A stretch of 64,000 nt of DNA from Acanthaster planci (lineage: Eukaryota > Echinodermata > Asteroidea > Valvatida > Acanthasteridae), in assembly GCF_001949145.1 (NCBI RefSeq), contig NW_019091470.1, positions 725,945 to 789,944 of the forward strand, read 5' to 3'. Of this stretch, positions 48,365 through 61,500 are shown piece after piece (position 1 is the stretch's first letter; each line of letters opens with the position of its first letter). The notes below the pieces were generated by a model. That model made no database searches. It saw nothing but the letters and a program-made list of their open reading frames with translations, and was not told where the DNA came from. Both the position numbers and the translations under genes were made by a program.

Positions 48365-48473
48365 CAAAATATGGAGGGTCTGACGTTTCGATCGATCCTA
48401 GCAAAATCTTTCTCAAAGGTTGCCTTTGTGAAAGATTCTCCTAGGATCGAAACGTCAGGCCTTCCACATTTTG
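48365..48473. mobile_element. Short foldback with GACGTTTCGATC arms
   Basis: The left arm runs from CAAAATATGGAGG through CTGACGTTTCGATC to AAATCTTTCTCAAAGG. The right arm is its near complement (CCTTTGTGAAAGATT to CCACATTTTG). The total is 109 bases, with a four-base insertion (ATCG) in the left arm and scattered mismatches. ACGTTTCGATCC-CTAGGA palindromes of this kind are common in dispersed animal repeats. No target duplication was found. Confidence 0.6.
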
Positions 48474-51400
48474 ACACATGTAATGTTGTTTGAAAACCAT
48501 TTTTGAGGAAAAAACTTGAACTTGCGACGATTGTTACTCGTCCCTTCGATAACTGAAATATAATGGATTCCACGCGCTGCAATGCATGCACCCCGGTGCA
48601 GTGTCTTACAAATTCCTTTGATGTAAAACACATCACCCACAATCCTTTGCGCTGTACCTGCGCTTATGTTCCCTGAGCACCGCGGTGGAATTTGAACAAC
48701 ACCGTTGGAGAAAACTCTGCGTTCGCAGCGTGGCCAAATGCGATGAGAGCTTCCAACATAAGCGCAAACAGTGCCCACGAAAGTTCGAACCTGACTGCGC
48801 ATGCATCTGTAAATTGATCGACTGTGTTTTGTTCTAATGCTGTTTTTCATGTCTACAGATAGCCGTAGCTTAGCCGCAAATACAAATGCAGCTCAAAGAG
48901 GTTAACTGGAAATGCATGTTTCAGAGCAGTTCGTATGCCCACTAGAATTTGCTTTTACAGCAACTGTTCTTGACTTCGATGGCACACACAAATGATAGAG
49001 CACGAAGGGTCTATCTGAGACACCCCGAACCGCATGTGAGTCAGTGATACATGCATAATGCAAACCATATCGCGGGTTCACCACCATCATCAAAGGTCCC
49101 GTCTTTTGAAAAAGAGCGATGCAATAGACTCAAGTACAAAAGAACGGAATGATCAACAAGACTAACCCAAACACTTTCACTTTGCGTGCATATGACGTAC
49201 GTTCGTTGAACTAGATCAAAATAACATAGTCCTACAGGCTCCCTGAACACTCCTGGGTAGAAGGTCGATTGCCATTGGTTGTCGCCTTGTTGATAAACCT
49301 TCTTCCCGGTAAGGTCCACTGTGATCCTTCGCACTAATACGTCTCATGATTGTGTGAGGCTTATAAGAAAAAGCCGGTCTTGACTTGGTCCAAACCGGCA
49401 GATGCGTACCAACTTGACTTAGAGTCATTAGCATATTCTTCACACTCGACGGACTAGTCATGTACATGTACTTAAAGTGATGCTTCTTCACGATTTTGTC
49501 TCTGTTGGCCAACCTTGTTTGATCCAGAAACTGACCGCTGAATTTTACGGGAAAAGCCCCGAAATACTTGAAGTTTTTCGATGGGTAGGAATGCGCGTAT
49601 TGGCATTGCGTGTCTGTGGTACAGGGATGCTTCCACACTGAAACGGCATATTGTTTCTGATTTTCTTCATTGACAACTTGTCGCGTCCTCTATTTATGCG
49701 AGAGAATGAAAATTCAATACGGTGATGACTCTGTTCCCGGTCAAAGGCATCATATCTGAGTATTCATCGGCTCGCCAGCATGATTGCGATCGCTTCGTCA
49801 GTGATGTCACTGGAGCCCGCACCGCAATCTCCCCTCCAAATCTCTCCTCCCCGAGCGGGCTATCTCCCAGGGGAGCACCAGGAAAGATGTAACCGGTTAG
49901 CCTCTCCGAGAAACACAACACCGGCGCTGTCTGCCTCGCTTTCCTGCCGGCCCGGTTGAAGTGGTGACCCTTGGGAGCACCACACTGGGTCGTGCTCGGT
50001 CCTTGCGCTGTTCTCGTTCTCTAAATCCCAAGACTCTCTTGCTCCCACCGCCTTGGTCCATCAGACGTTTGCCACCGTACGGTCCTCACCTGACTTGAGG
50101 TTTGACCGAACTTACCTTTCCCTTTTCGGCAACCCTTATAGTACACAAATCAGCCCGTCAGTCGGCTTCTGGGTGAGGAAAAAAGAAGTCCTCGAAAATG
50201 GAAGATGATATCTTCAGCTTTAACAAAGACCCCGATCGGCGCGGTACGACTTGCCGAACAGAAGAGGGGAAAATTTGCGGAGGGGGCCCAGGGGACACGT
50301 GTGGTTGATTCGACGGCAAGCACAGGTGGTCCAATGCTACGATTGAGCATAGCTCGTTTGATCAACTCTACCCCCCCCCCGTCATCACGGGGTGTTTCCT
50401 TACTCCCCGTGTCTCCCAAGTGAGGGGGTATGCTGAGAGAGGTTGGCGGGTGTGCCTGCCTTCGGCAGACGGTGGCTTGTTTGTTGATTCCGGGCAGGTG
50501 AATGTCGGGTCAGTGTGTTCAGTGGGAACACTGAAGGTATGTGTATTGGGCCGTTTGGACCAGGAATACATTTCTTTATCACACTGGCCCATCCCCCGGC
50601 CCCCGTGAGGCGCACGTTTGCTCCTTCTCTGGGCTACTATGCGGAAAACACTGATCCGACTCTTTCGACTCACTTCCCACTATGTGATGTTTGTCAAGTA
50701 ATCGCAAAACTTCTGTGCGCTGTGGCCTCAATTTGAGGCTTTATGACCTAAGTCTCCTTTAAAGACAGAGGCTCTGATTAGAAATGGGCCTGCTTCACGA
50801 GACAATTTTGATACAGCACATGGGCTGCTCTTGGATAGGAAGACCTATACTATTATCTTGAACCTCAGGATGGCTCATTAAGGTTTCAAATTATACACTA
50901 AATTCGAGCCAAGAACGTGAGCTGGCTCTTTGTCCATATTCACATGACCAGGATCATCTTCATTTCTACCCACTGTAGGCCTATGTGTTGACAATTTTTG
51001 CAGTATTGGCTTCGCTTTTGATCAAAGATGACCGACCAGTGAACAACAGTCCCTTAGGCTATCAACTGAGCCGAAATCCAAGCAAGGCGAATGATAAGTG
51101 AAAACACCCTGTGGATTTTTTATGTATACCAATGAGATTTTATGAGACGACGTCCCGAAACGACATCGGCATCAAAGCTCACATTGTACACCGTCATCAG
51201 GTGACTTCGTTTTTGTCTGGACACATTCCTAGAAATTGAAAGAATCTGGTGAAGATTCGTCAATTTACCATCGTTTTGGTTCGCATATGGCAATGAAGAA
51301 CTTAACCCAATCCAGTGTTTAAAAAATCGCTTCCTTTCCCCACAATCTTTTGGTTAAAAGGATTGTTTTACAAAGGAATATTCAGATAAACCTTTTTCCA

Positions 51401-52833
51401 TAAAAAGAGAATACACAGAAACACCAAGTTTGCCATGCTGCGTTGCTTCTCCGGATATATCAGAATCATCCCATCTGTTACCGACTGTCACGTACGTATT
51501 CGTCGAAAACTGTGTTACAGTAACAAGCTCCTAGAGTCTCATAGATTACAGTCTTTTGGCCGAATTCAACAAAAGAGTCAGAAAAAAGCGAAATGGTTTC
51601 GATTGGTTTGACAATGCTTATATTGTAGTGCCACATGGCGGTCTGTGTAAACCTGCACGCTGCCAACTCATTAACCGCATAAAATTAACGACAAGCGTGT
51701 GGTTAATTCGCGATTTTTGGGGGGCGGTTGTACTCTCACTTGAAGTCTGTGACCTTTGAACCCTGACCTATTTATTTTACAAGCCTCATCCTCTCTGGCT
51801 TTGCCTGACTAAAGGTGACACTGAAAATGGACATGACAGCGACCGAAAGTGACCGAAACTGGCCACACTCCAAGCCAGCCGACCAGTCTGAAGTGTTCCA
51901 TTAACCTAATCTACACCTGACTAAATTCCAAATGACATGTTCCGCTCGCGTTCATGATAAGTCTGCACTGCATAGAACCAAGACCTCAACCACTGTGACG
52001 AAGATTGCACTGTATTTTGGAATGCTTATGTATGCTATGTATTTTGATATATTTAATACGGCCTGAAATTTTTCACAGTTAGTATCTGGAAGCGTTCATT
52101 CCGATTCAGTACCGTAAGGCACAGTTTCCGAATCTCTCGTGGTCAAATCTATCAATGAACGAACTTGCACCAGGGGATTGTGGCTCTTATTTTCTATAAT
52201 ACTTGAAGACTGTTTGCAACGCTTTCTCCAGAAAGTGATGCGTGCACTGTCCATGTACATGGAATGCAGCCAATTATCGTTCTGTCGTTCTTTTGTCGAC
52301 GTCTGTGTAGAGAAGGATAGAGCGTCGCAGCATGCAATCCGAGAATATTTCACCTGATTTTCTGCGAGTTGTTTGAGCCACGTGGAGCCTGGATCACTAG
52401 CAGAGCGGACAGCTCTACCCCATTCGTGAGTCCACTCACCACCTCCCCCATCCAAACTCTTAGCCACCATAATCTGCTAAGGTAAACTCTTACCGCCCAT
52501 GTACTACACGGACAAGCCCCGGACTTAACGCCACCATCCTCCCAGTGAGGAGAGATGGATCTGGGTTGCCGACCCGCTGTGACCCCTGGTGTTGGACCCG
52601 AGTTGGATTCGTCACAACCAAGAGACCAAGAGAAGACCAAGACAAGTGTCTGCAACAAGAACCGGTGCCCAAACAGAGTGTGTAGACTACAGTAGTGCCC
52701 ACTAGGTTGGTACATTCCTAGAATTTCAGAAAGTTGAATCTCAACCCCACATAGCCACGACAAAACCTACTCAACACATACACACGTACATGTGCAGTGT
52801 AAATACATGTAATCCTTTTAGGGGCCTTGGCAA
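48474..52833. other. Non-coding DNA, no gene seen
   Basis: A 12-base inverted word pair TGCGCTTATGTT/AACATAAGCGCA lies at 48659-48670 and 48755-48766. GC-rich blocks at about 49780-50060 and 50200-50640 are open in several frames on both strands without a domain, and include a C10 run at 50371-50380. Frames at 52096-52763 (minus) are unremarkable. Confidence 0.4.
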
Positions 52834-53049
52834 CAGTGGCATATCCACGGGGGTGGTCTGGGGGGCACGGTGCCCCCCCCCACGAATTCCCGGTGACCCC
52901 CTAGGTGCCCCCACTAAAAAACGGATGAATGGATACTGAAAAAAGGGTAACAAAAGCTTGCCCCCAAAAAACCGCACCACTGAAAGCTGGTGCCCCCATA
53001 AGTTGCTGGTGCCTCTTTGCGCCCCAGTAAAATCCTAGCTACGCCACTG
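52834..53049. mobile_element. hAT-like MITE with 8-bp target duplication
   Basis: This 216-base element begins CAGTGGCATATCCACGGG and ends CTAGCTACGCCACTG, imperfect inverted ends of the CAGTGGCGTAGC type found in hAT-derived MITEs of many animals. The body is G/C-run-rich with repeated TGCCCCC words. It is flanked by CTTGGCAA (52826-52833) and CTTGGTAA (53050-53057), an 8-bp target duplication with one change, as expected for hAT. No transposase is present. Confidence 0.8.
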
Positions 53050-53057
53050 CTTGGTAA

Positions 53058-55199
53058 ACGCATCTAGTCTGTCGATGTCTTGTGCACCCTTCAATTTTAC
53101 AAAATTCTGAAGCACTAAATTCTCGTCAAATTGTCACACACGATAATAACAAATCCAATATTCTTATAGACCAAAATATTTCTACAGTTACTGACCGGCC
53201 GAAATCTAAACAACCTCGGTGTAAGGTACAGTGAAATGACACTTTCAGAGATGAACTTGAAGTTGGACACAACATACCTGCACAACGCAAGGTCTGACGC
53301 AAAATAACTTAATCTGGATCGATGCATCGGCGAAGGTTTCCCAATTGTACTGGGAGGTCGAGTGGAGAAGTGTTCGTCTGGTGCTCAAACACTTTATGCA
53401 AAGAACACGCAAACGAAGCCACTCCCATGATCTCCGTGTAGAAGCGGCATGGTTATGCAAATGAGTGCAGAGTCTATGACCGACAACAGGATTGTTGTTA
53501 CAACCAGGAACATGGAGTAGACAAGAGAAAAGATGGAATAATAGGATGGCTTTATACACCAAGAACAATCATACATGTACAAAGAGAAATCATGACATGT
53601 GTGCCTATACCGTGATGGTAGATCCATCAAAGGACAGTCTATGTGATGAGATTCGTTCGTGGATCGACTGTGATGGATCACACGAGAAATAGTTGCTCTA
53701 TTTGAAATCAGGCTGAAATAATTATGTATAACTCCAGTGTCTTATACGAATCAATATGCATGTAATTCTTTTGTGTGAGAAAGGCTCGGGTCGCCACTGC
53801 TGGCCCAGGGCCATAATCGGTCAAAGTCTCGAGGGCGTCGGGCAATGGAAGGTACAGGCGGACTATCATTACCAGGCATTGCCCATTCTTCCTTTGTCGG
53901 CAAACTTCGGTTTTGTTGGGGGCCCGCCTCTGGCCAGATCGCCAGGGTTCGCTGAATGATTTGCGGCTGTCCGGGGACATGCATTATGCATGATGCGCAT
54001 CCAGGAGAGTCAATATTTTAGTGGTTCTCACAGACCCGGCCCGGTCGAGCCACGTTCGCATCCTGCATCCATCTGCTTCGACAAATCAAAATTGATAATT
54101 CAATATTTACGACTGGCTGTCTGCCATCCACATACACCACACACAGATAGGAAAATGCTGAATATAAACATGGTTTTATTTCCCAGAGGGTTTCTCAACA
54201 GGCGCGATAACCAAAATAATGCTCGGTTTGGAGACGGTGCATAAATTACCGTGTGCTTCTCTGGTACACCGTGCCGTTTACACGTATATCTCGTCATCTG
54301 AAATGGTGTAATTGTATCAAAGGTGTACAAGGTTCGGCTTTTGGAGATGGGTGATAGCTATCGTAGATGGAACGAGAGCCGGGGAAGCACTCAGAAGTGG
54401 ATGGAAAAGATTGGGATCTTGACACCGAACCGAGACTTCAGTGAGCCGTACGTGGGTGAGGGAAGGCAGCTTCGAAAGCATTTGTCTTAAAGGGGCACCC
54501 AGTTATCTCTTTCCCTTTCCTCTACGTGGGGTTTTCTTTGAGCAAATTCTGTTAAAAATATCCCTATGATTTCGTAGCCCACAAAACGAGCATCGAGCAT
54601 CACTGCCTCATATTGAAGACTCATTGGAAGAGATAATGACATGCTTTATGGTTTAAACGTTCATTCGCTCGTTGCAGAGGATCGCTTCACTTGCTTCTCT
54701 GACTCCACAAGCGAGACTGTACTTGCAACAAAGAGGTACCGGTATATTTTATGACTGTGCAAGTTGAGTTATAATTGTATAGGGATCTGGGTAAATTACA
54801 GTGACTTGACAGCTCAGGCGCCTTACCAGACAATGAGACGGTCCTATCTGCCTTTTTTGTCACAGTTAACGACTGCAGTCTTCCTTGTTTCGTGGACTCG
54901 CTTTCTCAGGCCCACAAAGAATCACCGATCCGTCTAGGACATGTGGCAGGGCGTATAACGGGCGGCACGCACGACCTACGGCCGGTCTCTTCGACCAAGC
55001 GGGCCTGAGGGACCGAACGATACAGCTCATGTAAGGCGCCCTAGCAAAGCACTGCAACCATGACGGCGGCGGCCCTTGCCCGATAATGCACTGTAGCATT
55101 GACTAGGTTGCCAATTCCTTTGCTGAGAAACTTTCTACTTTTGCGTTTGAATGCTACAACGACATAGTGGACACGAAGATTATTTCTCCCATAGAGTAA
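53058..55199. other. Non-coding DNA, no gene seen
   Basis: Short frames on both strands overlap and show no domain. An ACCGGTA word lies near 54740. Confidence 0.45.
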
Positions 55200-55557
55200 C
55201 GAAGTGTGACGTCATTTAGAACCAGTTAATGCCGTACAAATCAATGGAGTACGCGTTAGCTCACACGCTGGTTCTTGCGCTAGTGCCTTTTCAACACATA
55301 AGTGTGCGCGTGACATATTCACTTGCGTACTTTATAATGTGTTAACGTCTTATGTATACTATGTATCCTGTACGTAAGTGATTTTGTCATACACGCTGAC
55401 GCGCCACGATCATTGCAGGCTCTCATTGGACGATCGCTGAAGCTGCGCGTTAACTTCCGGTTTCATAGTTCCATGTCAACGGCGATCAATAAATGTAACT
55501 CTATGTGCAGTGCATGTGCAATAGGCGTGGTTTAAACTGAAGTGACGTCACACTTAC
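55200..55557. mobile_element. Possible MITE with GTGTGACGTCA inverted ends
   Basis: The left end AAGTGTGACGTCA (55202-55214) is exactly inverted at 55543-55555, and similarity continues weakly on both sides. The interior is non-coding and contains two CGTACTTT/GTACGTAAGTG-type words. The same terminus occurs singly at 21157-21173. Because TGACGTCA is itself a palindrome and a CRE site, the element reading is tentative. Confidence 0.4.
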
Positions 55558-58500
55558 GAACCGGATACGTGTTGATACTTGAGTGCGTACTGACGAGTTG
55601 ACAAAAGAGACTGTGTTTGCTGGCATTTTTAACAAGTCACTACGGTAATATAAGGTGAGATATATCACGATATGCGCTATAAGAACGCGACAAATGCTTG
55701 CGCAGTATTGTGGCGGCGCATGTATGTGATAATTATTACACTTGTACGAAATAACACGAATTGTTATTAAAAATATGGTCGTACCGGATACTGTTACGTA
55801 CGTACATGTATTATCAATTACGTAGATAACAAAACAAAATCAGGTCCCGCTGGGTTCCCGGATGTACCAATGTGGCAGCAACACGACTGAGATTAGACCA
55901 GACGCCCAGGCTCGTGAGGAGAATTGGTTGTTTAATAGGAGGATGGATTAGCCTGAGGGTGGAAAGAAGCTTGGCATTATCTAACTCGTCAAAATGTCTT
56001 GCTTCCCTGAAGTTCTGGTTTTATTTTGTGAAATAAAATTCACAACATTCTTCCCGAAAGGTTTCTGTGGTTAACAGTTAGTGAGTTCTCCCCTTCGCCT
56101 TCTTTGAAACTTTCTGTTCTAATTGAAGGACGATATTTTTTTTTCATCTGCGACTGTACTCCACATGCTCGTCAGGTGCATGTTTGTTTTTAAAAGGACA
56201 GTCTGACTCAGAACGCATGTCAGAATAAAAATAAAGACGTGCTGTGACCCGCTTATCGGTCGACCGACTTCGCCATCAGCTCCAAGAACCCAGAAACATC
56301 CGGCGCACCAAAGCTGGTGTTTGTGTTTTCCCTTCGCCATGAAATTCTTGAAGAGGAAAAAAAAGAAGCTGTCACTTTGCGAGGGAAAAATGTGTCAGTC
56401 GGTTGCTGCACAGATCACACGTGGCCTGTTTTGTCTGACAGATAAATACACACAGAGACGCGCGCGCACACACAGTGGAAATAAAAAAAAAATCTGACCG
56501 TCTATTTTGGGGCCCCAGGCGAAAGATAGGCTAAGTCATGGGAAAAAAAACCAGAGAATGACGATCGCACTCAGTATGACAAGATTTTGACAGAGCTGGT
56601 CCGTTGGGGGGGGGGCATGAGGAGAGAAGATAGGAGAGGATGATATGCAAACTGTGATATGCTCTGTGTGTCTATAACCTATAAGCAGTTGGAAGGTACA
56701 TAACTTGATATTTAATACCTGCGCATGTTTGCTTACATCAATGTGTCTAGGCCTACTACAGCGGATGATACCATTATCCCTATGATAGCGCTCTTTTTTC
56801 GAGGAATGGAAACGCTGTTAGGCTAAACCCAGCTTTTATTCTTGGTGCATGGATCAGGCAATCCAAGTTTCCCTTAAATTCAACCCTGTTGAGGTTAGAA
56901 ACAGTAGTGTTGCACTGCTGTACGTGAGGAGCTATTCTGTTCTTTTAATATGGGCTTATACACATCAAAAAGCTTTCGTTTTCAAACCTATAGTACAAAT
57001 TATAACTCAGTGCTCTCCGGCTGGTATATTATAATCTGTCCCACAAGTGTTGAAAAGTAAAAAAAAAATTATTTTGAGGTAAAATGGATACCTCAAACTA
57101 GACCTTCTTTTTGACCTTACAGAAAATGAAGAGGTAAAATAAATAAATTCAAAAAATTAATAATAATAATAATTCTACAGTTCCTGTAGCTTACGAAACA
57201 ACAAATCGGACTTATTGAAATATGCACTTAACACTGCTTTCATTGGTCACATATCTGCTTACTGTAGACAATAAGCGAATTATGCAAACCCGGTACTCTC
57301 ACTTTGTCTTGCATTCCTGGTCATTGTGAGGTTAACATCCAAATTTGATACCCTCTCCGTGTGCGAAACGTGATATATCCCTCGAATCGAAGGACCATCG
57401 TCCCCGCATGTCACTGACCAATCATATTCCTTCCCACCGTATATTTTTGGAAGGGCTCAGGTTTCAAATAAATTGCATGGAACAGCGCGTGACAGACGAC
57501 CCTGGTGCCAAGTGACAAAAAAGGTTTCGCTGGGGAGGGGTGCAGCGACAATAGCGAAGGTTGAGCGGAGGCGAATAAGACCAACATTCATTATGGAAAA
57601 TCTAATTACGTCGAGAAATCTTGCTCATGAATATTCAGATTGGACACGTGTTCCGTCACTGTCAAGTGCGCTTCCTACTTTTTTATGCCACTGATTTGTG
57701 TGCAAAATCTCGTGGAAAACGTCGATATTTCTTGTCAGCACAACCTAAGATATAATGCCAGAAACACTGGTGATACACCATTTTTGCGGTTTGAGTTGAT
57801 AAATCTTTGTGAATGCGCAGAAACTAGTTACATCTTCATGGTAGAAAACTTAATAAATCAACAAAGACCTATTTCCAGAAAGGGGTTTTACCAGGGAAAA
57901 AAATGTCTCCGTTCCAGTAATGTACGCGAAATACACTGCATACAATCCTCGCTGGACACAACCTTATCCTTTGTAGATGAAAATGTTGGCCTTATAAAGA
58001 ACCACCAGAGAAGTACCGGTACTTTAAAACACTGAGAGCTATTTCATTCAACTCTTCAGCGGAAAGGTTTAATTTTATTTAATGTTTCCCTCATGCTTGG
58101 AATCCTAGGCGTAATTATTCATAGTGTTTTCAATTTGATTAGCAACACCACATTCAACACCTCTGTAGTCTTTTTTAGTAGACATGTGTTGAAGTTACCC
58201 ACAACGTGATGCACCCAATCAAAGTAATGGACCACGCCGAGCTCACATTTGCTAGGAGAGAGCCTAGTTTGTTGGGAATGGTCTTTCAGACGACGTTTGC
58301 CTGCTTGATGGTGCAAAGTGTGAAAAGTGACGGCCCACCATTCCCGCCCGCGCCCATGCGTCAAATATCGAGGAATTTTAGGATCGCTAACACAATTTCG
58401 CCAATCGCCTCTCCAAATTATCAGCCGCCAGGGCGAACATACCCCTTTCCAATTCCCAGTCAACCGTGTTTTAGGGGGTTCGTATGATGTCCAATTTGTT

Positions 58501-61500
58501 TCAGTCCAAATGCGATTTGGCAGCGCTCAGGGAGTGGCAGACGACACGGTAATCGAATCGGCCGCAGGTTCACGGGAACATAAGAAAAAGGCGGGTACAG
58601 AATGGATGTCAAATTTTGCTGGAACGGCGCGGGGACAGCGGGCCGCCTCCCGGGGACGCACTACCACTCAGTGACTCCCAGCGTTGGCCGAATAGTCTTG
58701 TCGCGACTAGTCATGTGCAAGGGGGAAAAAGTGACATCAATTTAACTTCAATTTGCAGGCATCTCTCTCTGCACGCTCGGATCCGCTAACAAGTTTAGTG
58801 CCATGTTATGGACGCGCGCTACTTCACCCGTGTACAATTTACGGCGGGCCTAAAATGTGATCACGCTTTGTCTGAGATTTGGCCGAGGGGACGTTAGTTT
58901 GGGGAGAGGGTAGACCTCACGGTCCCGATGTATAAAAGCGTTTTCCCTCTGCATCTAATAACGTTAATGGGCCAGAAAACCCGTACCATGAGATATATTC
59001 AGATGGCGCACGCCTTTCACACAATAATTGTGAGAAGGAGGCACAGGCATCACAGAACACTATGGGTTGTAAACTTTTTTTGGAACACCGCACACGCATA
59101 TTACTGTCCCTCTTGTCAAGCATGGGTAAAAGTTTCGGCCCACTTCTTGTTCAAACAAATCGCGTCTGCTGAAGGCGCGAAGAAATTATTAGGGCCTACA
59201 TGCATTCCCGAGAAATTATTAGTCTTTACCACCGCTCCCTTAGATTGGGTGATGGTGGTGCGAGCAAATTCAGACCTCGTTACCACGACGTACGGCAAGT
59301 CTTTGCAGCTAGCAGCTCTGTAGCCTTAGAACTGAACCATTTGCATATATCCAAAACTTTTGGACACATGTATTTTCATTAAGTCAAGAGTGGTCCGTGT
59401 CCCGTTTGTAACCTAACCCCCGAGTCTCCATCTAACTAAAGACGACTTTACCACTTGTAAAATAAAAGTAGGCCGACCCCCATTTAATCTTACCCAACTG
59501 CCAAACCTGAATTTGCAGATGCCAATTTTTTTTCAAATAATTGATAAAGACAGGGACTCGGTAATGAATCGTAAACATTTTAGAGGGAACCCGCAATGCC
59601 CCCGGTGCCACCAACACGTGATTTATTCCGCCCTGTAAACTATAACCAATTGATTTAACACGTGCATCGTTCGGCTTGCGGAGTACAAAATCCCCATAGC
59701 ATTCGTATATTCGCGTACATAGATTTCAAAGTGGGTGGGCATACGCGCGAGTTTTTTTCTTCAAGACATCATCTGATAAAATCAATGTCTTCGGCTGACT
59801 TGATTTATTTATCATATGCTCTGGGCCTCACTCAGAGGCTGTTTGGAAAATTCCCCCTTTTTCGAACCCTCTATAGTTTTGTATTTTAAGCGTATAGGAA
59901 GACTTCCCCTCTCTCAGAATGAGAATGATTTTTTAAAACTTTGCAATGTTGAACCTTTCAAGATTACATTGGCTGGGAATGCAATCAATGCCCTATCCGG
60001 AATGTTCCCGGTAGAAAAAATATATATGGCTTTAACAATGGGGACTTACTTTCCCAGCTCAGGACCAGTTGCATGTATTTTGCACAATTGCTGCGGTCGC
60101 AAGTTTGTCCACAAGCGCGGTGGAAACGTGCTCATTGTGTGAAAGGAAGACATTTGCATTTTTTTTAAGACAAGACAGCCTTTTCCCTCGTCGTAGAGAA
60201 ATCTTAACCATCAACAAAATAGCGTGCTTACCTGAAACAACTTGCAACGTTGTGTCCAAATTATCAGACTTGGGAAGGTCACGTGATTGACAAGGGCGAA
60301 ACATTGTTGAATCAGCTCTTTCCCAGTCGGCCTCCTGGATGTCTCTACCACTTCTCCTCTTTATCAAGAATCGCAGATGAGTGGGAAATCAGTCTTGGGT
60401 ATTCCTTCGATTGAGTTGACAATCTCACGGTACATATTCCCTGTCGATCAGGTCCCTACAATGATAAATCTATCATAATGTACTGCATTGTCCTAATGTC
60501 CCTGTCGATGGAAACCACGGTTTCATGGCACTCGAAATACTGATGAGTAGAGACGTGGGTTGATTTTTGAAGACATCCGCCGTCTCCGTGCTGTCACTAA
60601 TCACATTGATGCACACAATTCCCAAAAGCAAGGCCGTTGCCTTTTCAAAGCCATTTAATGAATCCCATGTTTTCGTCTGTATCAAATAGTGTCCAGAGAG
60701 CTCGCAATGGCTCGGCTGTTTACTTCCAGTGGTGTAAATTCATGTTTGTATGGCAGCGTTGCTGTTTTGGCAATCGTCATTCAAAGATGTCCGCGACGAA
60801 ATGATAGCTAGCAAGCAGAATTTCTCACTGTGGGGAAACACGTGGTTCTCAGACAATTCTTCTCCACTGGTTCATTGATTCGTTTGACATTCAGTTCGGT
60901 TCGTTGTTTGTTCTCGAGGAATTCTTGGAGAGCTGCACTCACAGTGTCCGGTGCACCTAGAGCACGCGCAACAGGTCTTTTGTTTCACTGTTCTATTGGC
61001 TTGCAACTTGAATGCCTCAGCCCGGTCTTGCGTTCTTGAAATGTCCCGCGTATTTTTAGTGAGCTGTTATCCACGGAGTTGATGCTACTTACAATGGACC
61101 TGACAGTGAAAGGATTCGGTTTATGATTTTCTCTGTAGCCAAAGGTGCTGGGAGAGATAGGTCGGGGTGCTTTTTTTCAGGTTGAAGAATTGCGGAGAAA
61201 CTGCCCGTGTGGTTTTGCCTTCATGACGTGTATTTCTTTCTGTAACCAGTCATTGGAAAGAAGCCCACATGTTGACGTATTCTATCTTTCAGAAATTTCA
61301 GGTTCTTATCATGGTTTTCTTTGCCAAGTGCAATCTGCAAATGCCCATTTACTCTTTACGATTTCCAAGAAACACCGACGATCCTAGTTATTCTAGTGAA
61401 AATCAAGATTAGGCCTACCCCAGCCAACCGTTCATTTTAAACACGTCCTCAACAGACACTGAATCAAACTAGAGTTTGTTTTTCAATTTTGTGTACATAA

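Noticed and set aside
51140-51200. CGAAACGAC with downstream CCGTCATCAGG as a hammerhead or Penelope-type end
   Set aside because: The two words are on opposite strands relative to the expected order and no pairing stem joins them.
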